Source: an uncultured Eubacteriales bacterium
GTDB lineage: Bacteria; Bacillota; Clostridia; Oscillospirales; CAG-272
Assembly: GCA_934503195.1 (NCBI GenBank)
Contig: CAKSVM010000125.1
Location: 1-6,813, forward strand
Reading direction: 5' to 3'
DNA: 6,813 nucleotides
Shown: one piece after another, positions 1 to 5,598 of the stretch
Layout: each line of letters starts with the position of its first letter
Position numbering within the stretch: position 1 is the stretch's first letter
The notes under the pieces: generated by a model
What the model was told of the DNA's origin: nothing
Seen by the model: only the letters and a program-made list of their open reading frames with translations
Databases searched by the model: none
Made by a program: the position numbers and the translations under genes

Positions 1-129
1 CATCAGGACTATGTAGAGCGCGAACATCAGAATCACGGAGGATTTTTTCCGCCGCGTATTTTTCTTCTCGTCGTAGAAGTAGCCGCGGAAGATCTCCATG
101 AGCTGTTTTTTTATAAGGAGTTTAAGCAC
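1..129 (-). CDS. ABC exporter membrane subunit, N-terminal fragment (cut by window edge)
   Basis: Only the first 43 codons are present; the frame is open to the window edge. The visible protein begins (M)LKLLIKKQLMEIFRGY, continues through a Lys/Arg-rich stretch (about residues 22-30, EKKNTRRKK) and enters a hydrophobic segment (from about residue 32, SVILMFALYIVLM), presumably the first membrane helix. A basic, amphipathic N-terminus of this kind is typical of the large permeases paired with EcsA-like ATPases in Clostridia. The GTG start at 129-127 is chosen because AGACAGG lies just upstream and the residues before the later ATG (codon 11) look like conserved protein. It begins 27 nt after the stop of the ATPase gene on the same strand, so the two are almost certainly co-transcribed and form one exporter. 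The substrate is unknown, and the identification rests mainly on context. Confidence 0.65.
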   Translation of the reverse strand, partial: MLKLLIKKQLMEIFRGYFYDEKKNTRRKKSSVILMFALYIVLM

Positions 130-156
130 TTTGAAACCTGTCTTTCTGCGTCCGGA

Positions 157-903
157 TCACTTTTCGGAGGTATTGTCGGCACTCTCGGGAGTGGAATTTT
201 CGTCTTCGAGTTCGAGGAAAACCTCCTCAAGGCTGTCGTCGCCGCGGACCTCTTCCATCGTACCCGAGCGGATGAGCCTGCCCTTCTTGATTATCGCGAC
301 CTTGTCGCAGAGCTTTTCCGCGACCTCAAGCACGTGCGTCGAGAAGAAGATCGCGCCGCCTCCGTCGCAGATTTCGCGCATGATTCCTTTAAGCAGATGC
401 GAGGCCTTCGGGTCGAGTCCGACAAAGGGTTCGTCCATGATGACGAGCTTCGGGTCGTGAATGAGAGCCGAGATAATCGCGAGTTTCTGCTTCATTCCGT
501 GCGAGTAAGCGGCGATCGACTGATTAAGATCCTTCGTGATCTCAAACATATCGGCGTAGCGTTTGATTCGCTCGGCGCGGTCGGCCTGACTGACGCCGAA
601 GACGTCGGCGATGAAGTTAAGGTATCCCATTCCGGGCATGAACTCGTAGAGATCGGGGTTGTCTGGAATGTAGGCGATGAGCTTCTTGCATCCTATGGGA
701 TCCTCCTTCACCGACTTTCCGCCGACCTTTATCTCGCCTTCATCGAAATCGAGGATTCCGACGACCGACTTTAACGTGGTGGTCTTTCCGGCACCGTTGT
801 GGCCGATGAAGCCGTAGATCTCGCCGGGCGCGATGTGAAGCGAAAGGTCGTCGACGGCCTTCTTGTCGCCGTAGATTTTCGTAAGATGGTTTATTTCCAG
901 CAT
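157..903 (-). CDS. ABC transporter ATP-binding protein, EcsA/ABC-2 exporter type (248 aa)
   Basis: This is the nucleotide-binding subunit of an ABC exporter, which hydrolyses ATP at the inner face of the membrane to power the permease encoded next. All core motifs are visible: Walker A GHNGAGKTT (34-42), signature YSHGMKQKL (133-141), Walker B LVIMDEPF (153-160), D-loop GLDP (162-165) and switch histidine H190 in FFSTH. The Q-loop position reads YIPDNPDLYE (78-87), with Asp where most ABC proteins carry Gln; EcsA-like exporters commonly have an acidic residue there. The last ~20 residues are an acidic, Ser/Asp/Glu-rich tail. Length is normal for the family. The ATG is preceded by AGAAAGGA at suitable spacing. 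It is the first gene of the minus-strand unit, downstream of two promoters and several palindromic operator-like sites, which suggests repression by a dedicated regulator not seen here. The cargo cannot be read from the ATPase. Confidence 0.93.
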   Translation of the reverse strand: MLEINHLTKIYGDKKAVDDLSLHIAPGEIYGFIGHNGAGKTTTLKSVVGILDFDEGEIKVGGKSVKEDPIGCKKLIAYIPDNPDLYEFMPGMGYLNFIADVFGVSQADRAERIKRYADMFEITKDLNQSIAAYSHGMKQKLAIISALIHDPKLVIMDEPFVGLDPKASHLLKGIMREICDGGGAIFFSTHVLEVAEKLCDKVAIIKKGRLIRSGTMEEVRGDDSLEEVFLELEDENSTPESADNTSEK

Positions 904-916
904 AACCGTTTTCCTT

Positions 917-930
917 TCTGATGTATCAGA
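917..930. promoter_or_regulatory. Short inverted repeat in the ABC operon leader
   Basis: TCTGAT-GT-ATCAGA is a perfect inverted repeat between the proximal promoter and the ATPase start. It overlaps the upstream edge of the ribosome binding site on the minus strand. It resembles the GAT/ATC palindromes further upstream and could be another weak operator or a small leader hairpin. Function is inferred only. Confidence 0.35.
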
Positions 931-943
931 TGTTATATATTAT

Positions 944-958
944 ATGATATTATATCAT
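944..958. promoter_or_regulatory. Operator-like palindrome over the proximal -10 box
   Basis: ATGATAT-T-ATATCAT is a perfect 7+1+7 palindrome. It fully covers the TATAAT -10 box of the proximal minus-strand promoter (949-954). A protein bound here would block RNA polymerase, so a repressor operator is the simplest reading. An AT-rich palindrome could also arise by chance around a -10 box. Recurrence of the same half-site near the distal promoter argues against chance. Confidence 0.5.
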
Positions 959-977
959 TATTTAACGAATTTGTCAA
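949..977 (-). promoter_or_regulatory. Proximal sigma-A-type promoter of the ABC exporter operon
   Basis: On the minus strand, TTGACA (977-972) is followed after exactly 17 bases by TATAAT (954-949), a perfect consensus match. Transcription would start near 942 and leave a leader of about 40 nt before the ATPase ATG. The -10 box lies inside a perfect palindrome, consistent with a strong promoter held down by a repressor. Confidence 0.85.
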
Positions 978-1042
978 TAGCCGTAATATAAAAGTTACAA
1001 CTCCACCGACCATGTAAGCTTTTCGCGTCGCGTGGAATATTC

Positions 1043-1062
1043 ATGATATCAATATGATATCA
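1043..1062. promoter_or_regulatory. Tandem operator-like palindromes at the distal ABC promoter
   Basis: The 9-mer ATGATATCA occurs twice (1043-1051 and 1054-1062) with an 11-bp period, about one helical turn. Each contains the self-complementary TGATATCA. The right copy covers the -10 box of the distal minus-strand promoter (1059-1054) and the left copy lies just downstream of it. A further half-site ATGATAT is at 1069-1075 inside the promoter spacer. One-turn spacing suggests two dimers of one regulator binding the same DNA face. The regulator is not in the window. GntR/YtrA-type repressors commonly control ABC exporter operons, but nothing here identifies the family. Confidence 0.6.
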
Positions 1063-1082
1063 CATCGAATGATATTTGTCAA
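1054..1082 (-). promoter_or_regulatory. Distal sigma-A-type promoter of the ABC exporter operon
   Basis: On the minus strand, TTGACA (1082-1077) is followed after 17 bases by TATCAT (1059-1054), one mismatch from TATAAT. Both minus-strand promoters begin TTGACAAAT and both carry GATAT/ATATC palindromes, so they may be diverged copies. A transcript from here would carry a leader of about 145 nt and read through the proximal promoter. Confidence 0.65.
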
Positions 1083-1103
1083 GTGGTTTTGAGAAAAAAG
1101 TTG

Positions 1104-1140
1104 GAAAAATCCGCGTAAGAATTTTTCTAACCATTGGTTA
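1104..1140. promoter_or_regulatory. Inverted repeats upstream of the plus-strand operon promoter
   Basis: Two inverted repeats lie between the divergent promoters. GAAAAAT (1104-1110) and ATTTTTC (1121-1127) form 7-bp arms. Immediately after is the perfect palindrome TAACCA-T-TGGTTA (1128-1140), which ends one base before the -35 box at 1142. The second is well placed for a regulator that contacts or blocks polymerase at the plus-strand promoter. It is unrelated in sequence to the GATATC sites of the ABC operon. Confidence 0.4.
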
Positions 1141-1141
1141 A

Positions 1142-1170
1142 TTGAAAACTTCCCTTCCACAGTTTATAAT
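1142..1170 (+). promoter_or_regulatory. Sigma-A-type promoter of the DUF2442/lipoprotein/LemA unit
   Basis: TTGAAA (1142-1147), a 17-base spacer and TATAAT (1165-1170) give a near-consensus promoter reading right. It lies 31 nt upstream of the TTG start at 1202 and probably drives the collinear genes through to the terminator at 5807-5844. Confidence 0.85.
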
Positions 1171-1201
1171 ATAAGTATAAAGTGGAAAAGGAGGCACAAG
1201 C

Positions 1202-1441
1202 TTGGATCGGAAATACATCACTTCGGTAAAGCCCCTCGCCGACCATGTCCTTCAGGTCGACTTCATCTCGGGCAGCCGGCTCTTACTGGACATGAAGCCC
1301 TACCTCAAAAAGCTCAGATTCCAGCCGATCTCGGACAACTCGGTCTGGAACAGCGCGGTCACAAACGGAATCTTCGTCCGCTTCGGCGATCTTGAACTCA
1401 GCCACGACGAGCTTCTCACGATGGCCGAACAAATAAACTGA
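1202..1441 (+). CDS. DUF2442 domain protein (79 aa)
   Basis: This small soluble protein has the pattern of the DUF2442 family: an N-terminal V-K-P-L strand (residues 9-12), FISGSRLLLDMKPYL (21-35), and a C-terminal strand followed by ELSHDELL (64-71), where family members typically have D-L-x-P-D-x-L. It spans nearly the whole domain, so it is complete. The start is TTG at 1202, supported by a near-perfect ribosome binding site AAGGAGG (1188-1194) seven bases upstream; no ATG or GTG alternative fits as well. The biochemical role of DUF2442 is not established. Members are often found beside DUF4160 proteins, in a toxin/antitoxin-like arrangement, but no DUF4160 gene is present here. It is first in the plus-strand unit, 33 nt before a lipoprotein gene. 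A hairpin with TGACC/GGTCA arms (1439-1456) overlaps its stop codon. Confidence 0.82.
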   Translation: MDRKYITSVKPLADHVLQVDFISGSRLLLDMKPYLKKLRFQPISDNSVWNSAVTNGIFVRFGDLELSHDELLTMAEQIN

Positions 1442-1474
1442 CCTCCCGGTCGGTCAATTCGAAAGGAATTTAAC

Positions 1475-2827
1475 ATGAAATCCGAAAGATTACTAAAAAT
1501 ACTGCTCGCCGCCGCCACAGTCACGGTTCCGTTTTTAATAACCGCCTGCGGGGATAACGAACTGGCCGGAGACGACTGGCGCGCGTCGGGCATTGTGAGC
1601 GACACCGGAGTCATCACGCGAAACGGCGAGGACATCAAGGTCTGCCTCTGCGTCTACGACGACAACGTCTCGATCTATCACGACAAAAAGGAGCAGGAAT
1701 TCATCGAGGCCGCCGACTTCCCGCGCGAAATCGCGGACGCCCATGATTCCTACAGCGGCGCGCACTTTGACGACATAAACGGCGACGGCGAAAGCGATCT
1801 GCAGATCGACCTCTGGTACGGCGAGGGCAGCTATGACATCCTCGTCTGGTACTGGGATCCGTCGACCGAATGCTACGTCTACCTTCCCGACGAGTCGACA
1901 ATCGGCTACGAGGAGGTGAAATCCTCCGAGGAATATCTCGCCGATTACATCGGACTCTGGGAATACCACGACGAAAATATCTGGATCCGCATAAACGCCG
2001 ACGCATCGTGGGAGCTTCTGAACTCGGGCGCGGAGGTCGTCGAGTCGGGTACGGCGGTCGCTGACGAGGAGAGAATCACGCTTCACTTCGATGACGGCGG
2101 CGACACGTGGGAATTTGTGAAAACGGTCAGCGAGGATCTGATCGACTCGGTGAACGGCGGGGTTCTCACCCCGGTCGAGGCGATCGTCGCGAAGAGTAAT
2201 AAATCTTTTTTTGAGGAAAACCGTCTCGACCTCAACGCCGAGCGCGACTCCGGGACGGTTCTTCTGAAAAACGGCGTGTGCAGCTACCGCGTGAACGGCG
2301 AGGGCTATACGCTCGGCGACGCTTACTGGGAGGTCGTCACGAAGAGCGACGACGTACACGACGGGATCCGCGAGATCCAATTCGACGCGATCTGCTATGT
2401 CCCCGAGGACTCGATCCCGCTCTTCATCTCGGAATTCTCGACTGTGGTCGGCTCCGAGCTCTTCGACTATCACACCGGAATGTGGTTCACCGCCTCGTCG
2501 ACCTACGGCGACAACACGCGCGGCGAGAATCACTATCTCCACACGGTGAACTACGATGGCGTCGATTATGATATCGAATTCTTCTACTCGACCGAATGGG
2601 ACTACGACAACGCCGACTGGAATACTGTCCTCACGAAGAGCTACATCGTCTACCTGCCAGAGGACTACGACGGACTGATCTTCGCCGCGCTCGCGATGCC
2701 GAAGACCTATAAGGAAAGCGCGGCGCGTCAGCAGCTCGACCTGATCTCGCCCGAGGCACTGATCACCGAGTGCGCGACGATCGACCCGTCGGCAAATCTC
2801 TATTTCGACATCACAAAGCGCGGCTGA
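1475..2827 (+). CDS. Acidic multidomain lipoprotein (450 aa), function unknown
   Basis: A type II signal peptide is clear: a short basic start (MKSERLLK), a hydrophobic core (8-21) and lipobox ITAC with Cys25 as the lipidated residue, so the mature protein should be anchored outside the cell membrane. Three regions can be distinguished. Residues 35-140 contain the Ca-loop-like DINGDGESD (100-108) followed by aromatic strands with VWYWDP (124-129), as in XAC2610-like or other D-x-N-x-D-G proteins. Residues 155-230 form a compact beta-rich module starting GLWEYHDENIWIRI and ending DDGGDTWEF; similar modules occur in the next gene. Residues 245-445 are an aromatic, Asp/Glu-rich beta region I do not recognise. 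ATG at 1475 is preceded by GAAAGGA seven bases away. The stop is 17 nt before the next lipoprotein gene, implying co-translation in one unit. No catalytic motif is visible; binding or sensing at the envelope is only a guess. Confidence 0.85.
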   Translation: MKSERLLKILLAAATVTVPFLITACGDNELAGDDWRASGIVSDTGVITRNGEDIKVCLCVYDDNVSIYHDKKEQEFIEAADFPREIADAHDSYSGAHFDDINGDGESDLQIDLWYGEGSYDILVWYWDPSTECYVYLPDESTIGYEEVKSSEEYLADYIGLWEYHDENIWIRINADASWELLNSGAEVVESGTAVADEERITLHFDDGGDTWEFVKTVSEDLIDSVNGGVLTPVEAIVAKSNKSFFEENRLDLNAERDSGTVLLKNGVCSYRVNGEGYTLGDAYWEVVTKSDDVHDGIREIQFDAICYVPEDSIPLFISEFSTVVGSELFDYHTGMWFTASSTYGDNTRGENHYLHTVNYDGVDYDIEFFYSTEWDYDNADWNTVLTKSYIVYLPEDYDGLIFAALAMPKTYKESAARQQLDLISPEALITECATIDPSANLYFDITKRG

Positions 2828-2844
2828 CAGAAAGGAAACGGATT

Positions 2845-3729
2845 ATGAAATCAGCTAAAATCAGTGGCCTCCTCTGCGCCATTCTCGCGGCGTCGCTCCT
2901 CACGGCCTGCGGGAAGACTGAAGGCGACGTCAAGGTCGATAAACTTTCAATGATCGACGGCACGTGGATGACCGAACGCGGCGACATACTTTATTTTGAC
3001 AGCGAAAACGAGGAATTCGTCTACCAGACCTACTACGGACGCGCCGGAACCGGACCCTACTACGACCCGAACGGAACCGTTGAGATCTATTTTGACAAAA
3101 CCCTCTACACGCTGACTCTCCGCGACGGTAAAATCGTCATCCCGTCGCTCGAAAATCCCGACGACACGCCGGACGAAAATCTCAGCGGTATGGAGTTCAA
3201 AAAGACCGACACGCACATAAACACGTCCGAGGCCGTGGAATACGACGGCTTCTGGCAGAACGCGAACGGCGAGACGCTTTACATCGACTCGTCAGAAATG
3301 ACCTATACCGCCGCCTCGCCGACCATTCTCGCGAGCGGCACAATCGACGACAAATACGACGGCAAGGGTCTGCGGCTCTTCTTAAACGGAAACGCGTACA
3401 TCTGCCCCGGCGACGAGAAAAACAGCTTCATTCTCCGCTTCGAGCCGAGCGAAACGCAGAGTCCGGACGGAACATTCGAGGGAGTCTTCTACCGTAACGG
3501 CGACGTAAACGCCTATTCGGAGCCGGACTCGGCCTTCTTCTTTGACGACGAGTATTCGGACGTCTGGTATTCCGACGGCCTGAATCATTTCTGCCTTGGA
3601 AGCGGCTTCACGATCGGCGACGACGGACTCGCCTACAGCGAAAGCGGCCGTCTCTTCGGCGCGGGCTTCGACTATGAGCCCTACGACCCGGCGTCCGACT
3701 GGGGCGACGACTGGTACAAACAGGACTGA
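2845..3729 (+). CDS. Acidic lipoprotein with repeated beta-rich modules (294 aa)
   Basis: The start is ATG 2845: AGAAAGGA (2829-2836) precedes it, and translation from there gives a clean lipoprotein signal (MKSAKISGLL..., lipobox LTAC, Cys22). An in-frame ATG at 2770 would overlap the previous gene and put a charged extension before the signal peptide, so it is rejected. The mature protein contains at least two copies of a module: residues ~37-103 (DGTWMTERGDILYF...VEIYF...YTLTLRDGKIVI) and ~134-199 (DGFWQNANGETLYI...LRLFLNGNAY...ILRF). A weaker third unit begins near 209 (GTFEGVFYRNGDVNAY). Each opens with a Gly-x-Trp/Phe motif followed by short strands, reminiscent of small lipocalin-like barrels. 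The C-terminus is very rich in Asp, Tyr and Trp (DWGDDWYKQD). The module resembles residues 155-230 of the preceding lipoprotein, pointing to duplication. No enzyme signature is seen; function unknown. Confidence 0.85.
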   Translation: MKSAKISGLLCAILAASLLTACGKTEGDVKVDKLSMIDGTWMTERGDILYFDSENEEFVYQTYYGRAGTGPYYDPNGTVEIYFDKTLYTLTLRDGKIVIPSLENPDDTPDENLSGMEFKKTDTHINTSEAVEYDGFWQNANGETLYIDSSEMTYTAASPTILASGTIDDKYDGKGLRLFLNGNAYICPGDEKNSFILRFEPSETQSPDGTFEGVFYRNGDVNAYSEPDSAFFFDDEYSDVWYSDGLNHFCLGSGFTIGDDGLAYSESGRLFGAGFDYEPYDPASDWGDDWYKQD

Positions 3730-3760
3730 AGTCTCACGCCCGCCGGAAAAACAACAAAGA

Positions 3761-3777
3761 CTTTCCCGCGCGGAAAG
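3761..3777 (+). other. Small intercistronic hairpin
   Basis: CTTTCC-CGCGC-GGAAAG forms a 6-bp stem in the 69-nt gap between the second lipoprotein gene and the DUF3137 gene. There is no T-run, so it is not a classical terminator. It may mark mRNA processing or stability, or be incidental. Confidence 0.3.
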
Positions 3778-3798
3778 CCGGAAAGAGGTTGCATCACC

Positions 3799-4701
3799 AT
3801 GAAAAACGAAAATCCCGCCCCGATGACCGACGCCGAGATGACCGAAAAGCTTAAGAAGCTCGAACGCGCGAATCTCGTCATCCTCCCGCTGATCATCATC
3901 GGAATCGCCGCCGGAATCGTGACCTGGCTCGTCTCGTCAGATATCCGCTTCGGACTGATCGTCTTCTTCGTGATAGTCGCGGCCGCGATTCTCATCGGAC
4001 GCGTTATTGACAATAAGAAAAAGAAGCTCATAAACTCCCACTTCGGTGAATATTTCGCGAAGCGCAAGGCCGAGGTTTTCGGCGAGCCGATGCACACGCC
4101 GGAATTTGTGATCGACGCCGACTCGATAAAGAAGTCAAAGCTGATCGACACCGATTTCAACGGCGGCTCGGCCTCGGGACTTTACGAGGGAATCTGTAAG
4201 AATCACCACTTTTCCGCGGCAAACGCGTATCTGACCTATTCGTTTGACGAACGCCCCGGAAGCGAGGACTCGATGAGCCGCACGGTCACAATCCTTGACG
4301 GCTTCGTCCTGACGCTTGAAACCCGGACAAAGCCCGACGGCGAGGTTCGCCTGCGCGCGAGATGCACCGACGAAAAGGGCGGAATCCGAACCGAAAACGA
4401 CGAGTTCAACTCGCGCTTCTTCATAACCGCCGACAGCGAGACCGATGCCTTCCGCCTCCTCACGCCGAACTTCATGGAGCTTATTTTCGGACTCGAAAAG
4501 CTCACAAAGGGCAAGCTCGCCGGACTCAGATGGAGCGGCAACACAATCACCATGGCACTTAACACAAAATACCGCTTCGGCGAGGTTCCGCCCGAGCTCT
4601 ACACCCCCGACGCCGATTTTGTCCGCAAGACCTTCGACGCGTCGCTTGAGAGCATGGAAAAGATAATCGTCCACCTGACGACAAACACCGCCCTGTTTTA
4701 A
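3799..4701 (+). CDS. DUF3137 family membrane protein (300 aa)
   Basis: Residues 1-22 are a charged cytoplasmic-type N-terminus. They are followed by two transmembrane helices (about 26-45, VILPLIIIGIAAGIVTWLV, and 50-70, rich in Ile/Val/Ala) joined by a short loop, and then a basic stretch DNKKKKL (71-77). The remaining ~220 residues form a large soluble domain, predicted cytoplasmic by the positive-inside rule. Its layout matches DUF3137: a strand-rich first half (ASGLYEGICKNHHFSAANAYLTY and TILDGFVLTLETRT) and a helix with SETDAFRLLTPNFMELIFGLEKL (213-235) before SGNTITMALNTKYRF. That last region corresponds to the family's segment in which residues near D-x-E/R-x-L-L-T/S-P are conserved. 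Its biochemistry is unknown, but DUF3137 genes are frequently next to lemA, as here (lemA follows after an inserted repeat element). ATG 3799 has AAAGAGG (3782-3788) ten bases upstream, a weaker site than those of its neighbours. Confidence 0.83.
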   Translation: MKNENPAPMTDAEMTEKLKKLERANLVILPLIIIGIAAGIVTWLVSSDIRFGLIVFFVIVAAAILIGRVIDNKKKKLINSHFGEYFAKRKAEVFGEPMHTPEFVIDADSIKKSKLIDTDFNGGSASGLYEGICKNHHFSAANAYLTYSFDERPGSEDSMSRTVTILDGFVLTLETRTKPDGEVRLRARCTDEKGGIRTENDEFNSRFFITADSETDAFRLLTPNFMELIFGLEKLTKGKLAGLRWSGNTITMALNTKYRFGEVPPELYTPDADFVRKTFDASLESMEKIIVHLTTNTALF

Positions 4702-4713
4702 TGAAACGCTGAT

Positions 4714-4893
4714 TTAAGGCAATACCGCATAATTCTAAGCGCGTAGATGCGCCAGCGGATTTTTCGTCAGACTAAACAAAAATTCGCAGGCGTGGTAGGT
4801 CCCACGTCAAGAATTTTTGTGACGTATGACGGAAAAGACGCAAGCAGATGCGTGCTTAAGGCGTCAGCCGCGAATTGTGCGGTATTGCCTTAA
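4714..4893. repeat. MITE-like palindromic element, 180 bp, 22-bp terminal inverted repeats
   Basis: The ends are inverted copies matching at 21 of 22 positions: left TTAAGGCAATACCGCA then TAATTC, right (reverse complement) the same with CAATTC. Between them the two halves remain roughly complementary (e.g. ACAAAAATTC near 4776-4785 against GAATTTTTGT at 4811-4820), and the centre is CGTGG-TAGGTC-CCACG (4791-4806). The right arm carries about 11 extra bases after the TIR, with GGC/GCC able to form a side hairpin. The whole element can fold into one long hairpin in DNA or RNA. It has no coding capacity. Both ends are TTAA, so a TTAA or TA target duplication is possible but cannot be separated from the TIR. 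It fills nearly all of the gap between the DUF3137 gene and lemA, ending 35 nt before lemA and leaving that gene's ribosome binding site intact. Confidence 0.8.
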
Positions 4894-4928
4894 GGTTGTT
4901 TTCAGCTTATTCTGAAGGAGAAAAAATC

Positions 4929-5459
4929 ATGATCTGGGTCATCATTCTCATCGCGGTCCTGCTCATCGCCGTCTGGGCGGTGAAAACGCTGAACGACTTC
5001 AAGCGGAAGGAAATCCGCGTCAGCGAATCGCTCTCGGGCATCGAGGTCGCGCTGACCAAACGCTTTGATATGCTCACAAAGCTCATCGACACCGCGAAAA
5101 GCTATGTAAAGCACGAAAACGAACTCTTCGAAACAACGATAAAGCTCCGCAAGGGCATGGACGTCGGCGAGCTGAACGAGGCCGGGAAGAAGCTCGACGA
5201 GCTGTCCGGGAAGATATTCGCCGTCGCCGAGGGGTATCCCGAGCTGCGTTCGAGCGAGGTTTTCGTCGAGCTTCAGCACGGGATCCGCGACGCCGAGGAA
5301 CATCTTCAGGCCGCAAGAAGACTCTACAACGTCAGCGTCACGGCCTATAACACGGCAATCAGCGTCTTCCCCGCAAAGCTCTTAGCGTCGGGCCGCAAGC
5401 CGAAGGATTTCTTCGCCGCCGACGACGCGAAGAAGGCTGACGTCGATCTTAAAATCTGA
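4929..5459 (+). CDS. lemA: LemA family protein (176 aa)
   Basis: The protein has one N-terminal membrane helix (residues 2-18, IWVIILIAVLLIAVWAV) followed by an all-helical domain of LemA type. Diagnostic stretches are the helix ALTKRFDMLTKLIDTAKSYV (41-60) and, near the C-terminus, GYPELRSSEVFVELQHGI (102-119), DAEEHLQAARRLYN (121-134), VTAYNTAISVFPAKLLAS (137-154) and FF at 161-162. Length is close to the usual ~185 residues. LemA proteins are membrane-tethered with a long helical bundle; their role is not settled. ATG 4929 is chosen because AAGGAG (4915-4920) lies eight bases upstream and the protein then opens directly with the membrane helix. The longer in-frame ATG at 4875 lies inside the inserted palindromic element and has no ribosome binding site. 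Association with DUF3137 upstream and a small membrane protein downstream suggests one membrane-associated complex or pathway, which is inference. Confidence 0.95.
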   Translation: MIWVIILIAVLLIAVWAVKTLNDFKRKEIRVSESLSGIEVALTKRFDMLTKLIDTAKSYVKHENELFETTIKLRKGMDVGELNEAGKKLDELSGKIFAVAEGYPELRSSEVFVELQHGIRDAEEHLQAARRLYNVSVTAYNTAISVFPAKLLASGRKPKDFFAADDAKKADVDLKI

Positions 5460-5480
5460 AAACCGACAAGGCATGGCGAA

Positions 5481-5570
5481 ACGGAATTTTTAAGATAATT
5501 AACAAATGGGGTTGGATTTTCCGTAAAACCGATTCCGCCGCCACAAAAGCCGAGCTGAGGCCGTTCAGCT
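5481..5570 (+). other. Non-coding gap after lemA with weak inverted repeats
   Basis: The 139-nt gap between lemA and the 65-aa gene holds ACGGAA (5481-5486) with TTCCGT (5519-5524), and a compact hairpin AGCTGA-GGCCGT-TCAGCT (5553-5570). Neither is followed by a T-run and no convincing promoter is visible. Read-through from lemA is therefore likely, perhaps with RNA processing at the hairpin. Confidence 0.3.
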
Positions 5571-5598
5571 TATCCAAAACAGAAAGGAAACAAAATCT

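Noticed and set aside
98..774. Plus-strand open frames opposite the ABC ATPase gene (98-460 and 334-774)
   Set aside because: They are antisense to a gene with all ABC motifs, have Ser/Arg-rich low-complexity products and lack ribosome binding sites.
933..1013. Possible 26-codon minus-strand peptide between the two ABC promoters
   Set aside because: It contains the proximal -35 and -10 boxes within its frame and has no ribosome binding site, so it is probably chance.
1535..2542. Long (335-codon) minus-strand open frame inside the first lipoprotein gene
   Set aside because: It is a shadow caused by GC-rich codons with abundant GAC/GTC. The product is a monotonous Val/Asp/Arg-rich string without signal, domain or ribosome binding site. 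The opposite strand has a convincing lipoprotein.
2770..2844. Upstream ATG extension of the second lipoprotein gene
   Set aside because: It overlaps the preceding gene, lacks a ribosome binding site and would hide the signal peptide behind a charged extension; ATG 2845 has both a site and a lipobox.
4714..4893. CRISPR or riboswitch interpretation of the DUF3137/lemA gap
   Set aside because: There are no spaced direct repeats and no recognised riboswitch core. Terminal inverted repeats and global self-complementarity fit a MITE-like element better.
4875..4928. Upstream ATG extension of lemA
   Set aside because: This start lies inside the inserted palindromic element. ATG 4929 has AAGGAG at ideal spacing and begins directly with the family's N-terminal helix.
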